Part shown: positions 29,001 through 38,329 of the stretch, in pieces
Layout: each line of letters opens with the position of its first letter
Position numbering within the stretch: the first letter of the stretch is position 1
Assembly: GCF_000349845.1 (NCBI RefSeq)
Contig: NC_020829.1
Location: forward strand, 3,603,001 to 3,667,000
Source of the DNA: Pseudomonas sp. ATCC 13867
GTDB taxonomy: Bacteria; Pseudomonadota; Gammaproteobacteria; Pseudomonadales; Pseudomonadaceae
Direction: 5' to 3'
Length of the DNA: 64,000 bases
The notes under the pieces: generated by a model
Database searches by the model: none
The model's input: only the letters and a program-made list of their open reading frames with translations
What the model was told of the DNA's origin: nothing
Program-made: the position numbers and the translations under genes

Positions 29001-29152
29001 AGGTTCCAGCCGATGCCGTTGCGGCAGAAGCGGTGAACGAAGCGCCTGCCATCGAGCAGACCGAGCAATCGGCTGCCGAGCAGACTGAAGGCGAAAACGC
29101 CGAGAAGCCCGAGGAAGAAGAAAGCAACGTGGCGGAAAAACACCACAGCTGA
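26006..29152 (+). CDS. rne: Ribonuclease E
   Basis: A 1048-residue endoribonuclease and degradosome scaffold. [21 protein letters not shown] is the family N-terminus; 15 upstream codons are open but not conserved. The S1 RNA-binding domain spans about 37-125. The catalytic aspartates are Asp300 (SIDINSAR) and Asp343 (VIDFIDM), and the zinc-link cysteines are Cys401 and Cys404 (CPRC). From about residue 520 the protein is low-complexity. It has a Pro/Ala/Gln linker, an Arg/Glu-rich block with repeats at 639-751, then an acidic Ala/Val/Glu tail. Partner-binding sites are expected in the tail but cannot be read. Confidence 0.97.
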   Translation: MKRMLINATQPEELRVALVDGQRLFDLDIESGAREQKKANIYKGRITRIEPSLEAAFVDFGAERHGFLPLKEISREYFKKNPEGRINIKDVLSEGQEVIVQVEKEERGNKGAALTTFISLAGRYLVLMPNNPRAGGISRRIEGEERNELREALNGLNVPGDMGLIVRTAGLGRSSEELQWDLDYLLQLWGAIKEASGERSGPFLIYQESNVIIRAIRDYLRQDIGEVLIDSLDAQEEALNFIRQVMPQYASKVKLYQDSVPLFNRFQIESQIETAFQREVKLPSGGSIVIDPTEALVSIDINSARATKGGDIEETALQTNLEAAEEIARQLRLRDIGGLIVIDFIDMTPAKNQRAVEERVREALEADRARVQVGRISRFGLLEMSRQRLRPSLGETSGIVCPRCNGQGIIRDVESLSLAILRLIEEEALKDRTAEVRARVPFQVAAFLLNEKRNAITKIELRTRARIFILPDDHLETPHFEVQRLRDDSPELLAGQSSYEMAHIEHEEVQPISSTRTLVRQEAAVKTVSPQTPAPQQTAAAPAPVVEASKPMPEPSLFQGLVKSLVSLFAGSKPEQPQPAAAEKPAAERSEGQGERRNGRQQNRRRDGREGGRRDDERKERGERRRDERGERGERAERPAREERQPREERAERQPREERQPREERTERQPREERQPREERAERQPREERQPREERAERQPREERAERQPREERQPREERGERPAREERQPRGERAERQPREERQPREERQASEAAAVESEELLNEELLDQQDDQEGADGERPRRRSRGQRRRSNRRERQREAGVDGVEGGEEVSEQTEQAAGEASTAAAIVGATAAVVAEVATEQQSDSEAPTEAALPVESNVVEAVRTESALEQTIEFLAKPSETVEQVEASESVAVEAAPVVEARVEEVVQAAVEAQPEPAAEAPVEAPAADAAVPANATGRASNDPRERRRLERMAREAAAAAAAAPQVEAAPAVEAVVEETAAVEAEVVTEPAVEVPADAVAAEAVNEAPAIEQTEQSAAEQTEGENAEKPEEEESNVAEKHHS
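27921..28257 (+). repeat. Charged tandem repeats inside rne
   Basis: About 337 bases of degenerate repeats encode alternating PREERQ and PREERAERQ units, a 15-residue period (45 bases), about seven copies. Third-codon bases vary while the residues are kept, so selection at the protein level is likely. The block is dense in Arg and Glu and probably forms a charged helix or disordered RNA-binding segment. Confidence 0.9.
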
Positions 29153-29166
29153 TAGCTTCCGGCACG

Positions 29167-29197
29167 AAAAAGGGGATGCAACTGCATCCCCTTTTTT
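29167..29197 (+). terminator. rne intrinsic terminator
   Basis: GGGGATGCA and TGCATCCCC form a 9-bp stem with a 2-base gap, preceded by A residues and followed by six T residues. Confidence 0.92.
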
Positions 29198-29229
29198 ATT
29201 GCCCGACCAGCAAGGCGACCCACCCAACC

Positions 29230-29290
29230 TGTAGGGGCGAGCTTGCTCGCGAACAACCGCAGGCAATTCGCGAGCAAGCTCGCTCCTACA
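29230..29290. repeat. Inverted pair of Pseudomonas REP elements
   Basis: Two copies of the Pseudomonas REP consensus (GTAGGAGCGAGCTTGCTCG, first copy with GGGG) face each other at 29230-29252 and 29267-29290. The pair forms a BIME-like unit between the rne and murB terminators. A second pair is at 36932-37011. Confidence 0.9.
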
Positions 29291-29331
29291 TAAGCGCTAA
29301 CCCATCCCGGCTCATCCCAGGAAGCAGACAC

Positions 29332-29361
29332 AAAAAAGGGGATGCCAAGGCATCCCCTTTT
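29332..29361. terminator. murB-side intrinsic terminator
   Basis: GGGGATGCC and GGCATCCCC form a 9-bp stem with AA between, flanked by six A and four T residues, so it can work in both directions. It resembles the rne terminator 165 bases away. Confidence 0.85.
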
Positions 29362-29379
29362 CTCGCGTCCGGAGTGGCC

Positions 29380-30399
29380 TCAGTAGAGATTCGGCTCCAT
29401 CTCCAACTCAACGCCAAAACGCTGCTGGATGTCGTCACGAATTCGCCCCGCCAGCGCATACAGCTGCGCACCGGTCGCTCCGCCGTAGTTGATCAGCACC
29501 AGCGCCTGCTGCGCATGCACGCCCGCAGCGCCATCACGGAAGCCTTTCCAGCCCGCCTTGTCGATCAGCCAGCCGGCCGCCAGCTTCACCAGGCCGTCCC
29601 CCTGCGGGTAGGCCACCAGATCGCTGAAGCGCACACGCAGCTCATCCGCCTGCCCGGCAGACACCACGGGATTCTTGAAGAAACTGCCAGCGTTGCCGAG
29701 CACCGCCGGGTCGGGCAGCTTTTCGCGGCGGATGGCGCAGATCACTCGGGAAACATCTGCCGGTGTCGGCGCAGTCACGCCCTCCTCCACCAGGCGCTGG
29801 CGCACCGGACCATAGTCCAGATGCAGTTGCGCCGCACGAGTCAAGGCGAAGCGCACCCGCAGGATCAACCAGCGACCCGGTTCGCGCTTGAAGCGGCTGT
29901 CGCGGTAGGCGAAGGCACAGTCCTCTAAACCGAACTCGCGCAACTCGCCGCTTTCACGGTCCAGCGCAGTCAGGCCGGCGAACACGTCCTTGATCTCGAC
30001 ACCATAGGCGCCGATGTTCTGCATGGGCGCGGCACCCACGGTGCCAGGAATCAGGCTGAGGTTTTCCAGCCCGCCCAGCCCCTGCGCCAGTGTCCAGCGC
30101 ACGAAGTCATCCCAGACCTCACCGGCTTCCGCCTCAACCATCATGCGCTCGCCGTCGTCACGGAGGACGCGGATGCCACGGGACGCCATGCGCAGGACCA
30201 ACGCCTCGACGTCACGGGTCAGCAGCAGGTTGCTGCCACCGCCGATCACCATCAGCGGCAGGCTCTTCTCGGTAGCGGCGGCGATGCCGGCACGCACCTC
30301 GACGTCGTCATGGGCCTGGGCGAACCAGCGCGCCGCGACTTCGACGCCGAAGGTGTTGTAGGGCTTGAGGGAAACGCGTTCTTGCAGTTGCAGCGTCAC
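29380..30399 (-). CDS. murB: UDP-N-acetylenolpyruvoylglucosamine reductase
   Basis: A 339-residue flavoenzyme that reduces UDP-GlcNAc-enolpyruvate to UDP-MurNAc in the cytoplasm. TFGVEVAARW near 16-25 opens the FAD domain, VIGGGSNLLLTRD near 51-63 binds the pyrophosphate, and PGTVGAAPMQNIGAYGVEI near 118-136 is the second FAD motif. The active-site Ser lies in NAGSFFKNPVVS and the C-terminal glutamate in the last 15 residues. The length fits the E. coli-like type I form. Its start overlaps ptpA by four bases, at the end of a seven-gene envelope run. Confidence 0.96.
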   Translation of the reverse strand: MTLQLQERVSLKPYNTFGVEVAARWFAQAHDDVEVRAGIAAATEKSLPLMVIGGGSNLLLTRDVEALVLRMASRGIRVLRDDGERMMVEAEAGEVWDDFVRWTLAQGLGGLENLSLIPGTVGAAPMQNIGAYGVEIKDVFAGLTALDRESGELREFGLEDCAFAYRDSRFKREPGRWLILRVRFALTRAAQLHLDYGPVRQRLVEEGVTAPTPADVSRVICAIRREKLPDPAVLGNAGSFFKNPVVSAGQADELRVRFSDLVAYPQGDGLVKLAAGWLIDKAGWKGFRDGAAGVHAQQALVLINYGGATGAQLYALAGRIRDDIQQRFGVELEMEPNLY

Positions 30400-30860
30400 A
30401 GGCGCCTCTTCACTTCCATCAGCAGGCCGTCACAGGCCCGCTCCACCAGGTCCAGCACCTGCTCGAAACCGTCATCGCCGCCGTAGTACGGGTCGGGAAC
30501 TTCGTCGATTTCCAGATCGAAGCGACGCAGGAACAGATCCAACTCGGCCTTGCCGCCGCCGGCGCGCAGGTGTTTCAGGTCACGCAGGTTGGCGTGATCC
30601 ATAGCGAGGATCAGGTCATAGCGGGAAAAGTCCGCCACGCTCACCTGCCGTGCCCGCAAGGCCGACAGATCGTAACCACGGCGCAACGCGGCGGCGCGGG
30701 TGCGCGCATCCGGCGCCTTGCCGACGTGCCAGTCGCCGGTACCGGCGGAGTCGATCTCGATGCCCTCCTCAAGGCCCGCTTCGCGGACCTTGTGGCGGAA
30801 GATGCCCTCGGCGGTGGGCGAGCGGCAAATGTTGCCCAGGCAAACGAACAGAACCTTCAT
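30396..30860 (-). CDS. ptpA: Low-molecular-weight protein tyrosine phosphatase
   Basis: A 154-residue LMW-PTP. The P-loop CX5RS is Cys7 to Ser14 (CLGNICRS), and the general acid is Asp in DEVPDPYYGG near 119-128. The start [19 protein letters not shown] overlaps the kdsB stop by one base; the longer open frame upstream lies within kdsB. LMW-PTPs often regulate exopolysaccharide kinases, but the same murB-ptpA-kdsB order in other pseudomonads has no such kinase, and none is visible here. The substrate is unknown. Confidence 0.93.
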   Translation of the reverse strand: MKVLFVCLGNICRSPTAEGIFRHKVREAGLEEGIEIDSAGTGDWHVGKAPDARTRAAALRRGYDLSALRARQVSVADFSRYDLILAMDHANLRDLKHLRAGGGKAELDLFLRRFDLEIDEVPDPYYGGDDGFEQVLDLVERACDGLLMEVKRRL

Positions 30861-31624
30861 CAAGCCCCCAGGATGCGCCGCACGCGTTCCAGGTCTTCCG
30901 AGGTATCGACGCCGGCCTGCGGCGCTTCCAGGGCATCGGCCACGTGGATACGCACGCCGTGCCAGAGTGCACGCAGTTGCTCCAGGCACTCGGTGTCCTC
31001 CAGCCAGCACGGGCCCCAGGCCACGAAGTCGCGCAGGAAACGCGCACGATAGGCGTAGATACCGATATGGCGGCGGTACGGCACGTTGGCCGGCAGGCTT
31101 TCACGGTCCACCGCGAAGGCGTCGCGCGCCCAGGGCAGCGTAGCGCGGCTGAAGGTCAGGGCCAGGCCGTCCTTGTCGCTGACCACCTTGACGATGTTCG
31201 GGTTGAACAGCGCTGCCGGGTCATGGATCGCCTCGCACAGGGTGGCGATGCCCGCCTCCGGATGGGCCGCGAGGTTGGCGGCCACCTGATCGATGATCGA
31301 CGGCGGCACCAGCGGTTCGTCGCCCTGCACGTTGACCACGATGGCGTCGTCGGCCAGGCCCAGCGCGTCGGCCACTTCCGCCAGGCGGTCGGTGCCGGAG
31401 TTGTGGTCGGCGCGGGTCAGCACCACCTGGGCGCCAAAGCCCTGGCAAGCATCGTAAATGCGCCGATCGTCCGTGGCGACCACCACCTGGGCAGCCGAAC
31501 TCTTGCCGGCCTGCGCCCAGACATGCTGGATCATCGGCTTGCCGGCGATGTCCTGCAGCGGCTTGCCGGGCAGGCGGGTGGAGGCATAACGGGCGGGAAT
31601 GACGACGGTGTAGGCCTGGCTCAT
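30860..31624 (-). CDS. kdsB: CMP-KDO synthetase
   Basis: A 254-residue 3-deoxy-manno-octulosonate cytidylyltransferase, which activates KDO for lipopolysaccharide inner core. [17 protein letters not shown] near 7-23 is the nucleotide-binding signature, and [10 protein letters not shown] near 93-102 holds the metal-binding Asp. [15 protein letters not shown] near 184-198 recognises KDO. It starts five bases after ycaR and works downstream of LpxK, encoded in the same operon. Confidence 0.97.
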   Translation of the reverse strand: MSQAYTVVIPARYASTRLPGKPLQDIAGKPMIQHVWAQAGKSSAAQVVVATDDRRIYDACQGFGAQVVLTRADHNSGTDRLAEVADALGLADDAIVVNVQGDEPLVPPSIIDQVAANLAAHPEAGIATLCEAIHDPAALFNPNIVKVVSDKDGLALTFSRATLPWARDAFAVDRESLPANVPYRRHIGIYAYRARFLRDFVAWGPCWLEDTECLEQLRALWHGVRIHVADALEAPQAGVDTSEDLERVRRILGA

Positions 31625-31629
31625 GGGAG

Positions 31630-31815
31630 TTACTTGTCCAGACGCTCGTCGACGTTCAGGGTACGCGCTTCGCCTTCGAGCATCACCGGGATGCCGTCGC
31701 GTACCGGGTAGGCCAGGCCGTCGGCCTTGCAGATCAGCTCGGACTTGTCGTCGGTGAGCTTGAGCGGGCCCTTGCACAGCGGACAGGCGAGGATATCGAG
31801 GAGTTTCGGGTCCAT
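31630..31815 (-). CDS. ycaR: Trm112-like small protein YcaR
   Basis: A 61-residue protein of the Trm112/UPF0434 family with a single zinc-knuckle-like CPLCKG near 11-16 and a later Cys29. The sequence [14 protein letters not shown] is diagnostic. Relatives in eukaryotes activate methyltransferases; the bacterial role is unknown. It is fixed between lpxK and kdsB in many gammaproteobacteria, so it is co-expressed with LPS synthesis genes. Confidence 0.93.
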   Translation of the reverse strand: MDPKLLDILACPLCKGPLKLTDDKSELICKADGLAYPVRDGIPVMLEGEARTLNVDERLDK

Positions 31816-31872
31816 GATGCGTTCCTTGAACGTGAACGGATTGAATTCGGACGCCGCAGGGGCGACGCCGGA

Positions 31873-32871
31873 TCAGCGGGCGAGCAGGCGCTCGAGCTGG
31901 GCGTCGAACCAGGCGACGAAGGCCGGCGAGGGCTGCGCTTCGACGGCGAGGTACCACCAGTCGGGCGCGGCGAAGGACCGGCATTTCACCGCATCCTTCT
32001 CGGTCATGACCAACGGCAGCTCCGGCGTGAAGCGCAGTTGCTCGGCGGTATAGGCCGCATGGTCGGGGAAGGGATGCGGAATCGGCCGCCAGTTTAGCGC
32101 CTCGAGCGTCTTGAAGAAACGCTGCGGGTTGCCGATTCCAGCCAGGGCATGGAGCGCCTGACCGGCGGGGAAATGCTCGACGCCACGGCGTTCGCCGCTG
32201 GCCAGGCTGACCAGGGCGGAAGGTCGCAGGACGAAGGAGAAGGCGCCCGGCGGGTCGGAAAGTGCGCCGTTGTGCAGGACGGCGTCGACTTCGGCCAGGC
32301 GCTCGGCGGGTTCGCGCAGCGGCCCGGCGGGCAGGCAGCGGCCGTTGCCCAGACCACGGGCGGCGTCGATCAGCACCAGTTCCAGGTCGCGCGCCAGGCG
32401 GTAGTGTTGCAGGCCGTCGTCGCAGAGGATCAGGTCCAGCGGCTCCTCGGCCAGCAGCGCGCGCACGGCGCTGGAGCGGTCCGGGTCGATCATCAGCGGC
32501 ACGCCGCTGCGGCGCACGATCATCAGCGGCTCGTCGCCCGCCTCCGCCGCCGACTGCTCGGCGCGCACGCGCCAGGGCGTCTGCGGGGGCTTGGCGCCAT
32601 ACCCACGGCTGACCACGCCGACCTTCAGGCCACGGGCGCGGCAGTACTCGATCAGCCAGAGGATCATCGGCGTCTTGCCGGTGCCGCCCACGGTGATGTT
32701 GCCGACCACGATGATCGGCACCGGAGCGCGGTAGGCCGGCTTGGCGCCGGAAAGGAAATCTGCGCGACGGCGACGGGCGACACGCTGGTAGAGCAGTTCG
32801 AGCGGCTTGAGCAGGACAAGGGCCGGATGGCCCTTGTACCAGGCGTCGAGCAGGCGGTCGGAGAACGCCAT
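31873..32871 (-). CDS. lpxK: Tetraacyldisaccharide 4'-kinase LpxK
   Basis: A 332-residue membrane-associated kinase that adds the 4'-phosphate to lipid A precursor. The N-terminal hydrophobic helix anchors it, and the P-loop is [13 protein letters not shown] near 57-69. [11 protein letters not shown] follows, and [16 protein letters not shown] near 144-159 carries the acidic catalytic residues. The start touches the exbD stop by one base. Confidence 0.96.
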   Translation of the reverse strand: MAFSDRLLDAWYKGHPALVLLKPLELLYQRVARRRRADFLSGAKPAYRAPVPIIVVGNITVGGTGKTPMILWLIEYCRARGLKVGVVSRGYGAKPPQTPWRVRAEQSAAEAGDEPLMIVRRSGVPLMIDPDRSSAVRALLAEEPLDLILCDDGLQHYRLARDLELVLIDAARGLGNGRCLPAGPLREPAERLAEVDAVLHNGALSDPPGAFSFVLRPSALVSLASGERRGVEHFPAGQALHALAGIGNPQRFFKTLEALNWRPIPHPFPDHAAYTAEQLRFTPELPLVMTEKDAVKCRSFAAPDWWYLAVEAQPSPAFVAWFDAQLERLLAR

Positions 32872-33317
32872 CAGGGCTTCTTGTCCGAATGGGCCTCGAT
32901 GGTGGTGATGCGCAGGTGGGTGAAGCCCAGCTTGCCTGCGGCATCCATCGCGGTAACCACGGACTGGTAGTCGACCTTGCCATCGGCGGTGATCACCACC
33001 GGCAGGCTGTTGTCGCCAGCGGACTCGCGCTGCATGGCGTTCATCAGGTTCTCCAGGTCGTCGCGGGCCAGACTCTGGCCGTTCAGGGCGTAGTGGCCCT
33101 CGACGCTGATGGAGATTTCCAGCTGCTTGATCTCGGTGGCTTCCGGCGGCGTGCCGCTGACCGCCTCGGGCAGTTCGACCTTGAGCTGCGCCGGCTTGGT
33201 GAACGAGGTGCTGACCACGAAGAACAGCAGCAGCACGAAGATCACGTCGATCAGCGACGCCAGGTTGATGAAGACGTCCTCGCGGGCCGCTCCGCCCGCT
33301 CTGCGGCGGAACTTCAC
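32871..33317 (-). CDS. exbD: ExbD/TolR family protein
   Basis: A 148-residue biopolymer transport protein. A short basic cytoplasmic N-terminus precedes one transmembrane helix near 19-41 with the conserved proton-path aspartate in [18 protein letters not shown] (near residue 23). The periplasmic domain follows. It pairs with ExbB, whose stop it overlaps by four bases. No tonB or TonB-dependent receptor gene is nearby, so this is a stand-alone ExbBD motor of the type found next to lpxK in pseudomonads. Confidence 0.92.
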   Translation of the reverse strand: MKFRRRAGGAAREDVFINLASLIDVIFVLLLFFVVSTSFTKPAQLKVELPEAVSGTPPEATEIKQLEISISVEGHYALNGQSLARDDLENLMNAMQRESAGDNSLPVVITADGKVDYQSVVTAMDAAGKLGFTHLRITTIEAHSDKKP

Positions 33318-33949
33318 GCTTTGCCTTCCTCGGCGAAATCGACTTCGCGATCGCCCTGGGTGACTTCCACCAGCTTGATGGCTTCCTGTTCCATCGCGAT
33401 CACCAGCTCATCGACACGGCGCAGCAGGTAGCGGTGGAAGAACACCGCCGGGATCGCCACGATCAGGCCGGACGCGGTGGTGATCAGGGCCTTGGAAATA
33501 CCGCCGGCGAGCATCGGCGCGTTGGCCATGCCGTCGCCCATGAAGGCGCTGAAGATCTGGATCATGCCGAACACGGTGCCCAGCAGGCCGAGCAGCGGCG
33601 CCATCGCGGCGATGGTGCCCAGGGCATTGAGGTAGCGCTCCAGCTCATGGATGACGCGGGAAGCGGCCTCCTCGATGCACTCCTTCATGATCTCGCGACC
33701 GTGCTTGGAGTTGGCCAGGCCAGCGGCAAGGATCTCACCCAGCGGGGACGACGCGCGCAGGTCCTTCAGGGCCTGGCTGTTCATCTTCTTGCCCTTGATC
33801 TGCTTCCACACCTGGCCGAGCAACTGTGGCGGAGCCACGCGACTCTTGCGCAGGGTCCAGAGACGTTCTGCGACGATCGCCATCGCGGCGATGGAGCTCA
33901 GCAAGATCGGCAGCATCATCCAGCCGCCAGCTTTGACCAGTTCCCACAC
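33314..33949 (-). CDS. exbB: ExbB/TolQ/MotA family proton channel protein
   Basis: A 211-residue inner-membrane protein with three transmembrane helices: near 10-27, 108-130 and 150-170. [21 protein letters not shown] is the family signature around the second. The start is the GTG at 33949 ([13 protein letters not shown]), the point at which family similarity begins; the ATG 25 codons upstream has no support. It drives ExbD with proton flow. It lies 71 bases after comEC and heads the exbB-exbD-lpxK-ycaR-kdsB-ptpA-murB run. Confidence 0.9.
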   Translation of the reverse strand: MWELVKAGGWMMLPILLSSIAAMAIVAERLWTLRKSRVAPPQLLGQVWKQIKGKKMNSQALKDLRASSPLGEILAAGLANSKHGREIMKECIEEAASRVIHELERYLNALGTIAAMAPLLGLLGTVFGMIQIFSAFMGDGMANAPMLAGGISKALITTASGLIVAIPAVFFHRYLLRRVDELVIAMEQEAIKLVEVTQGDREVDFAEEGKA

Positions 33950-34020
33950 AGTGGTGAATCCCCTGAAAAAAAGTGGCGCCACTCTAGCATAGGGGCCCGT
34001 GCCAGCCGACCGCCCCGGTC

Positions 34021-36246
34021 TCATTTTTCTTGCCAGAAATGTGCGCCTTCCCGCACTCCCCGGACCTCCCCGTGGGCGCCGAGCATCAGCGTCAGCGCAC
34101 CCTCCTGTGCCGTATCGTGAATCCGGATGCCCAGTGCCCGGAAGCGCTCGACGACCAACGGATGGGGGTGGCCATAAGGATTATTGGCGCCGCGGGAAAT
34201 GATCGCGGCAGTGGGCGTCACGCTGCGCACGAAGACCGGTCCGGAAGCGCTGCGGCTGCCGTGGTGCCCCGCCAGCAACCAGTCGATGTGGATATCCGGG
34301 TGTTCGGCCAGCCAGGCCAGTTCGCCGGCCTGCGGCAGGTCGCCGGTCAGCAGCAGGCGCTCGCCATTGGCTTCGAGCGCCAGAACGCAGGAGCGGTCGT
34401 TGCTTTCCCGTGCACCCTCCCATGCCCAGGCCGCGAAGTGGACGCCGTCGACCTCCCAGCTCGCCTTCCGACAGGGCTGTGCCCGCAACTCGCGGGGCAG
34501 CCGATCCGCCTCGCCGCTGACCACCTGCACGGGATGCAGCGACGCCTTCACCGCCAGGGCGCCACCTGCATGGTCGTTGTCCGCGTGACTGAGCATCAAT
34601 CGGTCCAGACGGTTGATCCCCAGACTCCGCAGCGTCGGTACGACGACCCGCTCGCCGATATCGAAATCGCCATTGCGCGCGCCGGTGTCGTAGAGCCAAG
34701 CCTGACTGCGCGTGCGGATCAACACCGAAAGGCCCTGCCCCACATCCAGCACCCGGACCTCGGCCATCCCCGGCGGCGGCAGCACGATCGACGGCCAGAA
34801 CACCGGCAGGAACATCGCCAGTCCGAACGCTCGCACCGGTACGCCAGCCGGCGCCAGCAGCAACAACGCACCCAGCATGGCCAGCAGCAGCGCCCAGGCC
34901 GGCGCGTTGACGGGCTGCCAGGCAGGCGCCAGGGCCGCCATCCAGCCCAGCAGGCGGAACAGCAACTCGAGCAGCCCGCCGGAGATCCAGAGCAACCCTT
35001 CGCCCAGCCAGGGAATGCCCAGCGCCAGGCTGCCCAGCAAGGCCAGCGGCACCACCGCCATTTCCACCCAGGGCACCGCAAGCAGGTTGGCGACCACCCC
35101 GGAAATGCTCAGCGGCAGGCCAAGCGCCACGGACGCGGGCAGCAAGCCGATCGCCATCAGCCACTGCGCACGCAGCCAGGTGCGCCAGGCCGTCCAGCGC
35201 CCCAGTCGGCCGGAAAAACCGAAGATCAACAACGCCACCGCCGCATAGGACAGCCAGAAGCCGGGCAACAGTATGACCAACGGTTCCGCCAGCAGTACCG
35301 CCAGCAAGGCGCCGAGCAGCGGTGTCCACAGACCGCTACGGCGATGGCGAAGGCGCCACAGGAGGACAATCGAAACCATGATGCAGGCACGCTGCAGCGG
35401 TACCTCGAATCCCGCCATCAGGCTGTACGCCCAGGCGCCGAGCGCGGCCAGCAGACAGGCGCAGGGCAGCCAGGGCACGCGCGAGGGCCAGACGCCGAAG
35501 CGTGCAAGCCCGGCGACCACGGCGTAGAGCAGCCCGGCCAGCAGGGAGATGTGCGAACCGGAAATCACCATCAGGTGCAGGGTTCCGGTGTCCTGCAGCA
35601 CCTGCCAGTCCGCCGTGGTCAGTCCCGAGGCATCGCCCAGCACCAGCGCCGCCAGCGCACCGGAGCGCCCCTGGGCATCGACCGCCAGCAAACGTTGCCG
35701 CCAGGCTTCTCGCCAGGCCGGCGGGCCGCTGCTCGCTTCCAGGCGCTGCCCATCCTTCACGCTGCCGATGGCGCCGATCCGTTGCGCGGTAAGCCAGGCC
35801 TCGTAGTCGAAGCCTGCGCCGTTGGCCATGCCGTAGGGGCGCTTGAGCTTCACCGCCAGGCGCCAGCGTTCACCACCCTGTACCGCGGGCCCGCCGAACC
35901 AGGACAGGCGCAAGGTGCCAGGCAGACGCGCCCGAGGACTGGATACATCGGAAAGAACGAAACGTACCGAAGGCCCGGTAAGGTCAGGCAGCCCCTCCAC
36001 CCTGCCCTCCAGCCACAGCGTGCGACCGTCGAGCGCCTTGTCCAGCCGGTCATCCAACGCCCACTGGGCCGACTGGCAGGCCCAGGCAAAACCCAGCAGG
36101 AACAGGCCGATGAAATAGCCGCGAGTGAACAGCAAGGGCAACGCCAGCGCCACCAGCGACAGCAGCACCCAACCGGCTGGCAGCGTCGATAGCCAGCGCA
36201 GCGCCAGCAGGCCGGCGGCCAGCGCGAACATCCCTGAACGAGGCAA
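34021..36246 (-). CDS. comEC: ComEC/Rec2 family DNA uptake channel
   Basis: A 741-residue polytopic inner-membrane protein for transport of single-stranded DNA in natural transformation. An N-terminal DUF4131 region is followed by the competence domain with about ten hydrophobic segments. A C-terminal metallo-beta-lactamase-like domain has LSHADNDHAGG near 550. I choose a TTG start at 36246 because GGAGG lies six bases upstream. The ATG five codons later has only a GGG directly against it, and the more distant ATG at 36348 has none. Confidence 0.88.
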   Translation of the reverse strand: MPRSGMFALAAGLLALRWLSTLPAGWVLLSLVALALPLLFTRGYFIGLFLLGFAWACQSAQWALDDRLDKALDGRTLWLEGRVEGLPDLTGPSVRFVLSDVSSPRARLPGTLRLSWFGGPAVQGGERWRLAVKLKRPYGMANGAGFDYEAWLTAQRIGAIGSVKDGQRLEASSGPPAWREAWRQRLLAVDAQGRSGALAALVLGDASGLTTADWQVLQDTGTLHLMVISGSHISLLAGLLYAVVAGLARFGVWPSRVPWLPCACLLAALGAWAYSLMAGFEVPLQRACIMVSIVLLWRLRHRRSGLWTPLLGALLAVLLAEPLVILLPGFWLSYAAVALLIFGFSGRLGRWTAWRTWLRAQWLMAIGLLPASVALGLPLSISGVVANLLAVPWVEMAVVPLALLGSLALGIPWLGEGLLWISGGLLELLFRLLGWMAALAPAWQPVNAPAWALLLAMLGALLLLAPAGVPVRAFGLAMFLPVFWPSIVLPPPGMAEVRVLDVGQGLSVLIRTRSQAWLYDTGARNGDFDIGERVVVPTLRSLGINRLDRLMLSHADNDHAGGALAVKASLHPVQVVSGEADRLPRELRAQPCRKASWEVDGVHFAAWAWEGARESNDRSCVLALEANGERLLLTGDLPQAGELAWLAEHPDIHIDWLLAGHHGSRSASGPVFVRSVTPTAAIISRGANNPYGHPHPLVVERFRALGIRIHDTAQEGALTLMLGAHGEVRGVREGAHFWQEK

Positions 36247-36395
36247 CGGACTCCTCCCTGGAGTCGCCGGGCAACCGTCGGTCCGATCGGACGGCGATCG
36301 GGGCACAGCGGTTACACACGGACATACTTGGCAACGAATGACTGTCACCTAGCTAGGCATAATGTGGCGTCGTCCGTCTGCCAGAGATTTCCCTC

Positions 36396-36926
36396 ATGCC
36401 GCGCCGAATTTTCAAGCGCTACATGCCGGATCCGGAAAGCATCAGGAGCCACAAGGGCCTGCGCTTTCTCGGGCCGCTGATCCAGTCCCCCAACCTCTGG
36501 CACCTGAATCGCCGCTCCGTATCCCGCGCAATGGGCATGGGGCTGTTCGCCGCCTTCATTCCGATCCCGCTGCAGATGCTGCTGGCCGCCTCGCTGGCGG
36601 TGTGGGTGCGGGCCAATCTGCCGATTTCGGTCGGGCTGGTCTGGCTGACCAACCCGATCACCATGCCGCCGGTGTTCTATTGCACCTACAAGATGGGCGC
36701 CTGGGTCATGGGCATCCCGGCGCGCGTCCTGCCCGACCACCTGACCTGGGAGTGGATCAGCGGCGAGCTGACGATGCTCTGGCAGCCCTTCCTGCTGGGT
36801 TCGGTGATCTGCGGGATTCTGGTGGGCATCCTCGGCTACCTGGCCACCGAGGGCTACTGGCGCTGGTGGATCGGCCGCAGTTGGCGGCGGCGCCGGGCGC
36901 TGCGCAATGTGCAGCGCGAGCTCTAG
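36396..36926 (+). CDS. DUF2062 domain membrane protein
   Basis: A 176-residue protein with the DUF2062 signature. The N-terminus has RRIFKRYMPDPESI. Helices near 47-70 and 79-98 carry the conserved FIPIPLQMLLAASLAVWVRANLPISV and NPITMPPVFY motifs, and a third lies near 129-150. The tail is Arg-rich. No function is established for the family in Pseudomonas. It is divergent from comEC and followed by a REP pair with no obvious classical terminator. Confidence 0.85.
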   Translation: MPRRIFKRYMPDPESIRSHKGLRFLGPLIQSPNLWHLNRRSVSRAMGMGLFAAFIPIPLQMLLAASLAVWVRANLPISVGLVWLTNPITMPPVFYCTYKMGAWVMGIPARVLPDHLTWEWISGELTMLWQPFLLGSVICGILVGILGYLATEGYWRWWIGRSWRRRRALRNVQREL

Positions 36927-36931
36927 CTTTT

Positions 36932-37011
36932 TGTAGGAGCGAGCTTGCTCGCGAATCGCCCGAGGCACAGAGCTGCCGGCGAACTTGTTCGCGAGCAAGC
37001 TCGCTCCTACA
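36932..37011. repeat. Inverted pair of Pseudomonas REP elements
   Basis: Two copies of the REP sequence (GTAGGAGCGAGCTTGCTCGC at 36932-36954 and its complement at 36989-37011) with a 34-base spacer. The stem begins six bases past the DUF2062 stop and may also act as a transcript 3-prime end or decay barrier. Confidence 0.9.
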
Positions 37012-37029
37012 GGGTGCTCCCTGAAACGA

Positions 37030-37057
37030 GAAAGCCGCCCCGAGGGGCGGCTTTTTC
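37030..37057 (-). terminator. lolCDE operon terminator
   Basis: AAAGCCGCCCC and GGGGCGGCTTT form an 11-bp stem around GA, with a T run in both directions. It lies 14 bases past the lolE stop. Confidence 0.88.
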
Positions 37058-37070
37058 ATGGTCCGATGGA

Positions 37071-38318
37071 TCACTCGTACCGCAGCGATTCCGCCGGTTG
37101 GGTCGATGCCGCACGCCAGGCCGGGTACAGCGTGGCCAGGAAGCTCATCGACAGCGCCGCGACGCAGATCAGGACAATATCCAGCACCTGCGGGTCGGAC
37201 GGCAGGTAGTTGATGAAATAGATGTCCGAGTTGAACACGTGGGTGCCGGCGACGCGCTCCAGGGTCGAGACGATGGCGGTGACGTTGTAAGCCGCCAGCA
37301 CGCCCAGCACGCAGCCGATGACGGTGCCGATCAGGCCGATCACCGTGCCCTGCACCATGAAGATCGCCATGATCTGCTTCGGCGTGGCACCCAGAGTGCG
37401 CAGAATGGCGATGTCCGCGCGCTTGTCGGCCACGACCATGATCAGGGTGGCGATGATGTTGAAGGCGGCGACCGCAACGATCAGCAGCAGCAGCAGGCCG
37501 ATCATGGTCTTTTCCATCTTCATCGCGCTGAACAGGCTGCCCTGGGTGTGGGTCCAGTCCACCGAGCGGTAGCCGTCGCCCAGCTGTTTGGCGATGGCCG
37601 CGCCGACTTCGGGCGCCTGGAACAAGTCCTTCAGGGCGATGCGCACGCTCTGTACCTGGCCGGGCTGCCAGCGCATCAGGCTCGCCGCGTCGTCCACGTG
37701 GATCAGCGCCAACGAGCTATCCAGCTCGGCGCCGACCTTGAAGATGCCGACCACGTTCAGGCGCTGCATGCGCGGGGTGATGCCACCGGGCGCGGAACTG
37801 GGCTCGGGGACGATCAGCAACAGGCTGTCACCGACGTTGACGTGGAAGCGCCGCGCGGTGATCTCGCCGATGACCACACCGAACTCGCCGACCTTGAGGT
37901 CGGCGAGGCGGCCCTGGACCATGTGCTGGCCGATGATCGACACCTGGGTTTCCAGCGCCGGATCGACGCCGTCCACCTCGATGGGCTGCATCATGCCTTT
38001 ATAGGAGAGCATGCCGTCGACCTCGGTATAGGGCACCGCGCCGACGATCTTCGGGTTCCGCTTCGCTACCTCGGCCACGCGTTGCCAGTCGTCCAGCGGA
38101 CCGCTGGTCTTCTGCAGCACCGCGTGCGGGACCATACCGAGGATGCGCGAGCGCATTTCCTTCTGGAAGCCGTTCATCACCGAGAGCACCACGATCATGG
38201 CCAGCACGCCCAGGGCGAGGCCGATCATCGAGGTCAGGGAGATGAACGAGATGTAGTGGTTGCGTCGCTTGGCACGGGTGTAGCGGGTGCCGATGAAGAC
38301 GGACAGGGGTCTGAACAT
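37071..38318 (-). CDS. lolE: Lipoprotein-releasing system permease LolE
   Basis: A 415-residue inner-membrane subunit of the LolCDE exporter, which extracts lipoproteins for outer-membrane sorting. It has four transmembrane segments: near 25-50 and three near 270-400. The large periplasmic domain lies between. Its first 65 residues are nearly identical to those of the paralogue at 39021-40274. It is named LolE by position after lolD; the C/E assignment is by analogy with E. coli, not by a diagnostic residue. Confidence 0.9.
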   Translation of the reverse strand: MFRPLSVFIGTRYTRAKRRNHYISFISLTSMIGLALGVLAMIVVLSVMNGFQKEMRSRILGMVPHAVLQKTSGPLDDWQRVAEVAKRNPKIVGAVPYTEVDGMLSYKGMMQPIEVDGVDPALETQVSIIGQHMVQGRLADLKVGEFGVVIGEITARRFHVNVGDSLLLIVPEPSSAPGGITPRMQRLNVVGIFKVGAELDSSLALIHVDDAASLMRWQPGQVQSVRIALKDLFQAPEVGAAIAKQLGDGYRSVDWTHTQGSLFSAMKMEKTMIGLLLLLIVAVAAFNIIATLIMVVADKRADIAILRTLGATPKQIMAIFMVQGTVIGLIGTVIGCVLGVLAAYNVTAIVSTLERVAGTHVFNSDIYFINYLPSDPQVLDIVLICVAALSMSFLATLYPAWRAASTQPAESLRYE

Positions 38319-38329
38319 TCCGTTATCCC

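Noticed and set aside
25793..29266. A 1157-codon minus-strand open frame across rne
   Set aside because: It is antisense to rne, and its low-complexity Gly/Leu/Ala/Thr runs mirror the Arg/Glu repeats and Ala-rich tail. rne has clear homology, so this frame is a high-GC shadow.
29230..29290. Insertion sequence ends or attachment site
   Set aside because: The inverted copies match the Pseudomonas REP consensus; there is no transposase and no target duplication.
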